Source of the DNA: Paraburkholderia gardini
Lineage (GTDB): Bacteria; Pseudomonadota; Gammaproteobacteria; Burkholderiales; Burkholderiaceae
Direction of reading: 5' to 3'
Assembly (NCBI RefSeq): GCF_907164575.1
Contig: NZ_CAJQYY010000010.1
Coordinates: 122,550 to 186,549, forward strand
Length of the DNA: 64,000 nucleotides
Translations under genes and position numbers: made by a program
The notes under the pieces: generated by a model
The model's input: only the letters and a program-made list of their open reading frames with translations
Database searches by the model: none
What the model was told of the DNA's origin: nothing
In this document: positions 61,158 to 64,000 of the stretch, piece by piece
Numbering within the stretch: position 1 is the first letter of the stretch
Layout of the letters: each line of letters opens with the position of its first letter

Positions 61158-62351
61158 TCAGGTACCCGAACCGCCGTTGTCCGCGCTGGTGATATGCGCG
61201 TCGCCACCGTTATCCAGCCACGTGCGCAGACGCGCCGCGTCCGCGAAACGCGAGTACTTGCCCGCTGAATCGAGCAGCACCATGATGACCGGACGGCCGT
61301 CGATCGTGGCCTGCATCACGAGACACTCGCCCGCTTCGTTGATGAAGCCCGTTTTCTGCAGACCGATATCCCACGTCGGGTTGCGCACCAGCGCGTTCGT
61401 GCTGTTGTAGGCGAGCGACCGCTTGCCGGTGTACACCTCGTAGCTGCGATCGGTCGAAAAGCGGCGGATCATCGGATACTGGTACGCCGCGTTCACCATC
61501 TTCACGAGATCGCGCGCGCTCGACACGTTCTGGCTCGTGAGGCCAGTCGAATTCTCGAAGTGCGTGTCGCTCATGCCCAGCGCCTTCGCCTTGGCGTTCA
61601 TCGCCGCGATAAAGCCTGGACGGCCACCCGGGTAGTAACGCGAGAGCGCCGCTGCCGCACGGTTTTCCGACGCCATCAGCGCGATATGCAGCATGTCTTC
61701 ACGCGAAAGCACCGAGCCGACGCTCAGACGCGAGCCCGTGTTCTTCTCGTAATCGCGATCTTCGTCGGTGACTTCGATCTGCTCGGTCATCGGCGCCTTG
61801 GAGTCGAGCACGACCATCGCGGTCATCAGCTTCGAAATCGAGGCGATCGGCACGACGGCGCGCGAGTTCTTGTCGAACAGCGGTTCGGACGAATTCTGGT
61901 CCACCACGTACGCGACGCTCGAACGCAGCATCAGCGCGTCCGGCGTTTCGTGCAGGCCGAACGCCTGGCCGACGCTCGGCTGGCGCGGTTCGAAAGCAAC
62001 CTTGCGCACGGCCGAATGGCGGCGACCGTTCATCGAGTACGAAACGCGATGCTTCTTCGGCGTGACGCGCGGCGTGTCGTGATCCTCGCCCTTCGCCGCG
62101 ACGGTCCTCGCAGCTTTGGACGACTTCGCAGCCTTCGACGACGTCGTAGTCTTCGCCGCCGTGGAAGTGGATTTTCTGGACTTGCCCGATTTCGGCGACC
62201 TGGCGGGAGCGGTGGTAGTGGCAGACGCGGCGAACGCGGCGACCGGTACAGCGAGCGCCGCAGTGAAGACCAGGGAGGCGGCCACCGACAGAGCAGTGCT
62301 GATAGCCACGCCGTGGATCACTTTGAGCGACGAAAACATGTCGGTTTTCAT
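61158..62351 (-). CDS. pbpG: D-alanyl-D-alanine endopeptidase (PBP7 type)
   Basis: 397 residues from the ATG at 62351 (MKTDMFSSLKVIHGVAISTA); the frame extends 17 residues further. A signal peptide is followed by a long Ala/Ser/Lys/Thr-rich linker and then the S11 peptidase domain. Active-site motifs: SxxK in ASISKLMTAM, SxN in MASENRAAAAL, KTG in LQKTGFINEAG. Cleaves peptide cross-links in the periplasm. A sigma70-like promoter lies upstream (62387-62415). Confidence 0.94.
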   Translation of the reverse strand: MKTDMFSSLKVIHGVAISTALSVAASLVFTAALAVPVAAFAASATTTAPARSPKSGKSRKSTSTAAKTTTSSKAAKSSKAARTVAAKGEDHDTPRVTPKKHRVSYSMNGRRHSAVRKVAFEPRQPSVGQAFGLHETPDALMLRSSVAYVVDQNSSEPLFDKNSRAVVPIASISKLMTAMVVLDSKAPMTEQIEVTDEDRDYEKNTGSRLSVGSVLSREDMLHIALMASENRAAAALSRYYPGGRPGFIAAMNAKAKALGMSDTHFENSTGLTSQNVSSARDLVKMVNAAYQYPMIRRFSTDRSYEVYTGKRSLAYNSTNALVRNPTWDIGLQKTGFINEAGECLVMQATIDGRPVIMVLLDSAGKYSRFADAARLRTWLDNGGDAHITSADNGGSGT

Positions 62352-62386
62352 TGGTGTTCTATATGGAGCGGCAAGAGTTGACCGCA

Positions 62387-62415
62387 AGTGTAGTAAAACC
62401 ACGAAAAATTAGCAA
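62387..62415 (-). promoter_or_regulatory. pbpG promoter (sigma70-like)
   Basis: On the minus strand TTGCTA (62410-62415) and TACACT (62387-62392) are 17 bases apart, in an AT-rich stretch about 35 bases before the pbpG ATG. Confidence 0.65.
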
Positions 62416-62917
62416 TATTAAGCACTTAAAGGCCCTCCTTAAACCGCCTTATCAGGTCCGATTGTAGAAAGCCAATAAATATGACGCGCCTGATCGATAA
62501 AAACGATCGACGCGCCAGACAGTCTGTTGATGCGCAGCGCATGGGATCGGTGCCCTCTTACCCGCTTAACGGCAATTGCACAGCAAGCTTGATGAGGGGA
62601 AACACGCTCTGCGCGGCGCCGCAGCGCAAGCCCTCCGGCTGGATTCCGGAATGGCCTCCCACGCAACGCCGCATGGCTGTTAAGCACATGCTGCAAAAAC
62701 CGCTGCCGCGTTCGACCACAATGGTCGTCTAACGTTCCGTGACAGTTTTCGGTTTACCGCAAGGTCAGGGATTTTGACATCGTTTGCGGGATTCTGCTGA
62801 CAGCCTGGCGGTCGTAACAGGTCTGAATGCGTCATTTCTAGACGCACCGCGTCAGTGCAGCCGATTTTTCCGACATATCATCCGAATGTCATAGGCACTT
62901 CATAACCTTTTGTTTTG
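62416..62917. other. Non-coding stretch between pbpG and the phasin gene
   Basis: About 500 bases. Two open frames (62439-62696 on minus; 62481-62732 on plus) have no ribosome-binding site and no recognisable product. An imperfect hairpin with ends TGACGCGCC and ACGCGCCA lies at 62482-62517. No tRNA or known RNA family is apparent. Confidence 0.4.
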
Positions 62918-63008
62918 TCGAGATTTTCTCGATATTGTGCAGCGCACAAAAAAGGCTTGACTTTCGAGATGGCTGTCCTAAAATGGGAACCATTGCTGCG
63001 ACGCACAA
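62918..63008 (+). promoter_or_regulatory. Phasin promoter with several palindromes (candidate PhaR operators)
   Basis: TTGACT (62957-62962) and TAAAAT (62979-62984) are 16 bases apart. Upstream lie two perfect inverted repeats back to back: TCGAGA-TTT-TCTCGA (62918-62932) and TTGTGC-AGC-GCACAA (62935-62949). Over the expected start is a related TTGCTGC-GAC-GCACAA (62993-63008). TGC/GCA-rich sites of this kind fit the PhaR repressor, known to bind phasin promoters; not proven here. Confidence 0.65.
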
Positions 63009-63099
63009 AAGATTGTTTCCAGTGCGAGTCGACAGTTTTTGCCGCTTATCAACCCAACGCGGTCCGCATCCAGACGGGCCGTTTTACAGGAGCGTAAAC

Positions 63100-63675
63100 A
63101 TGACCCTGCTGACCCCTGAGCAATTCGCCGCAGCACAAAAAGCCAACTTCGAAACGCTGTTCGGCCTGACGGCCAAGGCTTTTGAAGGCGTGGAAAAGCT
63201 CGTCGAACTGAACCTGCAAGTCGTGAAGTCGACGCTCGCAGAAAGCCAGGAAAATGCACAACGTGCGCTGTCGGTGAAGGATGCGCAGGAACTCCTCGCA
63301 CTGCAAGCCAGCCTCGCCCAGCCGGTCGCCGAAAAGGCGCTGTCGTATGGCCGTCACGTGTATGAAATCGCCTCGGCTACGCAAGCTGAATTCGCCCGCG
63401 TCGCAGAAGCCCAGTACGAAGAACAGAACCGCAAGGTGCAATCGCTCGTCGAAAACGTCGCGAAAAACGCACCGGCTGGTTCGGAAACCGCCGTCGCCGT
63501 GATGAAGTCGGCCATTACCGCCGCTAACACGACGTACGAAACGGTTCACAAGGCTGCAAAGCAGGCTGTCGAAATCGCCGAAAGCAACTTCAACGCAGCC
63601 GCCTCGGCCGCCTCGAAGGCTGCCTCGCAAGCTGCAGCACAGGCATCGCGTTCGACCAAGAAGGCGACCGTCTAA
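63100..63675 (+). CDS. phaP: Phasin (PHA granule-associated protein)
   Basis: 191 residues from the ATG at 63100, with CAGGAG about 9 bases upstream; a longer upstream frame is not coding. The Phasin_2-type domain starts [20 protein letters not shown] and continues [20 protein letters not shown]; the rest is an amphipathic helical stretch with many Ala, Lys and Glu, ending in an Ala/Ser/Lys-rich tail ([20 protein letters not shown]). Coats polyhydroxyalkanoate granules and limits their size. Two terminators follow. Confidence 0.96.
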   Translation: MTLLTPEQFAAAQKANFETLFGLTAKAFEGVEKLVELNLQVVKSTLAESQENAQRALSVKDAQELLALQASLAQPVAEKALSYGRHVYEIASATQAEFARVAEAQYEEQNRKVQSLVENVAKNAPAGSETAVAVMKSAITAANTTYETVHKAAKQAVEIAESNFNAAASAASKAASQAAAQASRSTKKATV

Positions 63676-63820
63676 GTTTTACTGGACGTCAACAGCCTGT
63701 AGTACCGCAAGCGAGCACATCAAGCTGGTACAGCACGCAATAGCGCCGGGCAGCCCGCCGTGTTTCACGGCAGCTGTCGGGCCCGACGCTCCGATACGTT
63801 CGAACAGTACGTATCGTTTC

Positions 63821-63844
63821 CCCGGCCACCGCCGGGATTTTTTT
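63821..63844 (+). terminator. Rho-independent terminator of the phasin gene
   Basis: CCCGGC (63821-63826), loop CACC, GCCGGG (63831-63836), then A and T7 (63838-63844). Confidence 0.9.
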
Positions 63845-63879
63845 GGGCGCCGATTTTGTAGCAAACCGTGCTGGAGAGC

Positions 63880-63915
63880 AAAAACGGCGCGCCCTGCAAA
63901 GGGCGCGCCGTTTTT
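63880..63915. terminator. Second strong terminator (two-way), preceding the intron edge
   Basis: A perfect 15-bp stem: 63880-63894 with 63901-63915, loop TGCAAA, ending in A5/T5. It lies 3 bases before the group II intron-like sequence. Confidence 0.93.
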
Positions 63916-63918
63916 CTT

Positions 63919-64000
63919 GTGCGCCCAGCATGGGCGCACTCTTGTGGGTGCAAGTCCCACCGTAAGTTGATCACAGCGAGCGAAGCGAAGCGCAACTGCG
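63919..64000 (+). mobile_element. Group II intron, 5' end (cut by window edge)
   Basis: From GTGCGCCC at 63919 the sequence follows the pattern of bacterial group II intron 5' ends: GTGCG start, a GTGCGCCC-AGCA-TGGGCGCAC stem-loop (opening of domain I), then GTGGGTGCAAGTCCCAC (63944-63960), and a GCGAGCGAAGCGAAGCGC stretch. It begins 3 bases after the T tract of a terminator on the same strand, the insertion habit of group IIC introns. Only 82 bases are visible, so the class and any reverse transcriptase gene cannot be confirmed. Confidence 0.75.

Noticed and set aside
62439..62732. Two overlapping frames of 83-85 codons on opposite strands
   Set aside because: Neither has a ribosome-binding site or a recognisable product.

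Overview
The window is a chromosomal core segment of a Burkholderiaceae beta-proteobacterium, most likely Paraburkholderia or a close relative. The basis is the high G+C content, the gene orders (kup-phosphoribosyltransferase-purA-hisZ-hflC/K-hflX-hfq-der-bamB-yfgM-hisS-ispG-rodZ-rlmN-ndk; rnm-yciO-M50-trpS-dapA-bamC; lolC-lolD-tatD-comEC-pyrG-kdsA-eno-ftsB; recJ-prfB-lysS; iscRSUA-hscBA-fdx-iscX), the protein sequences as I recall them from that family, and a PHA phasin. No plasmid, phage, IS or CRISPR was seen.  Layout. 1-18000, almost all on the minus strand: a left-truncated kup; purA with a PRTase; hisZ; a DUF2065 protein; hflC-hflK; hflX; hfq; der; bamB; a YfgM-like protein; hisS; ispG; a RodZ-like protein; rlmN; ndk. 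This block covers purine and histidine synthesis, membrane protease control, RNA chaperoning, ribosome assembly, outer-membrane assembly, isoprenoid synthesis and rRNA/tRNA modification. 18241-18936 is a plus-strand Bax-inhibitor-1 protein ending at a strong two-way terminator. 19119-28320 (minus): an MBL hydrolase, bamC, dapA, a methyltransferase, trpS, an M50 protease, yciO, a PHP phosphatase (rnm type), an alpha/beta hydrolase and a DUF455 ferritin-like protein. 28521-30608 (plus): gamma carbonic anhydrase, hslO and a small lipoprotein. 30778-41843 (minus): ftsB, eno, kdsA, pyrG, a hydrolase, comEC, tatD, lolD and lolC. 42220-42859 (minus) is a small accessory hicAB toxin-antitoxin locus whose toxin gene is frameshifted. 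43009-49755 (plus): an RPFE-like protein, recJ, prfB (with its programmed +1 frameshift), lysS and a glycine-zipper protein. 49864-56580 (minus): the complete ISC iron-sulfur operon under an iscR promoter with two IscR-type sites, plus a low-molecular-weight tyrosine phosphatase. 56687-61038: a small exported protein, a Gly/Pro-rich lipoprotein, a two-gene lutA-lutB lactate-utilisation unit lacking an adjacent lutC, and a divergent IclR regulator. 61158-62351 is a PBP7-type endopeptidase. 63100-63675 is a phasin with a palindrome-rich promoter. The last 82 bases look like the 5' end of a group II intron placed directly after a terminator.  Most of this is ordinary housekeeping DNA. I see no clear new multi-gene system. 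The parts most worth a second look are the broken hicA beside an intact hicB and operator, the group II intron edge, an intrinsic terminator inside the isc operon, the foldable hfq leader, the phasin promoter palindromes, and the apparent absence of lutC and pilF/pilW from places where relatives usually carry them.
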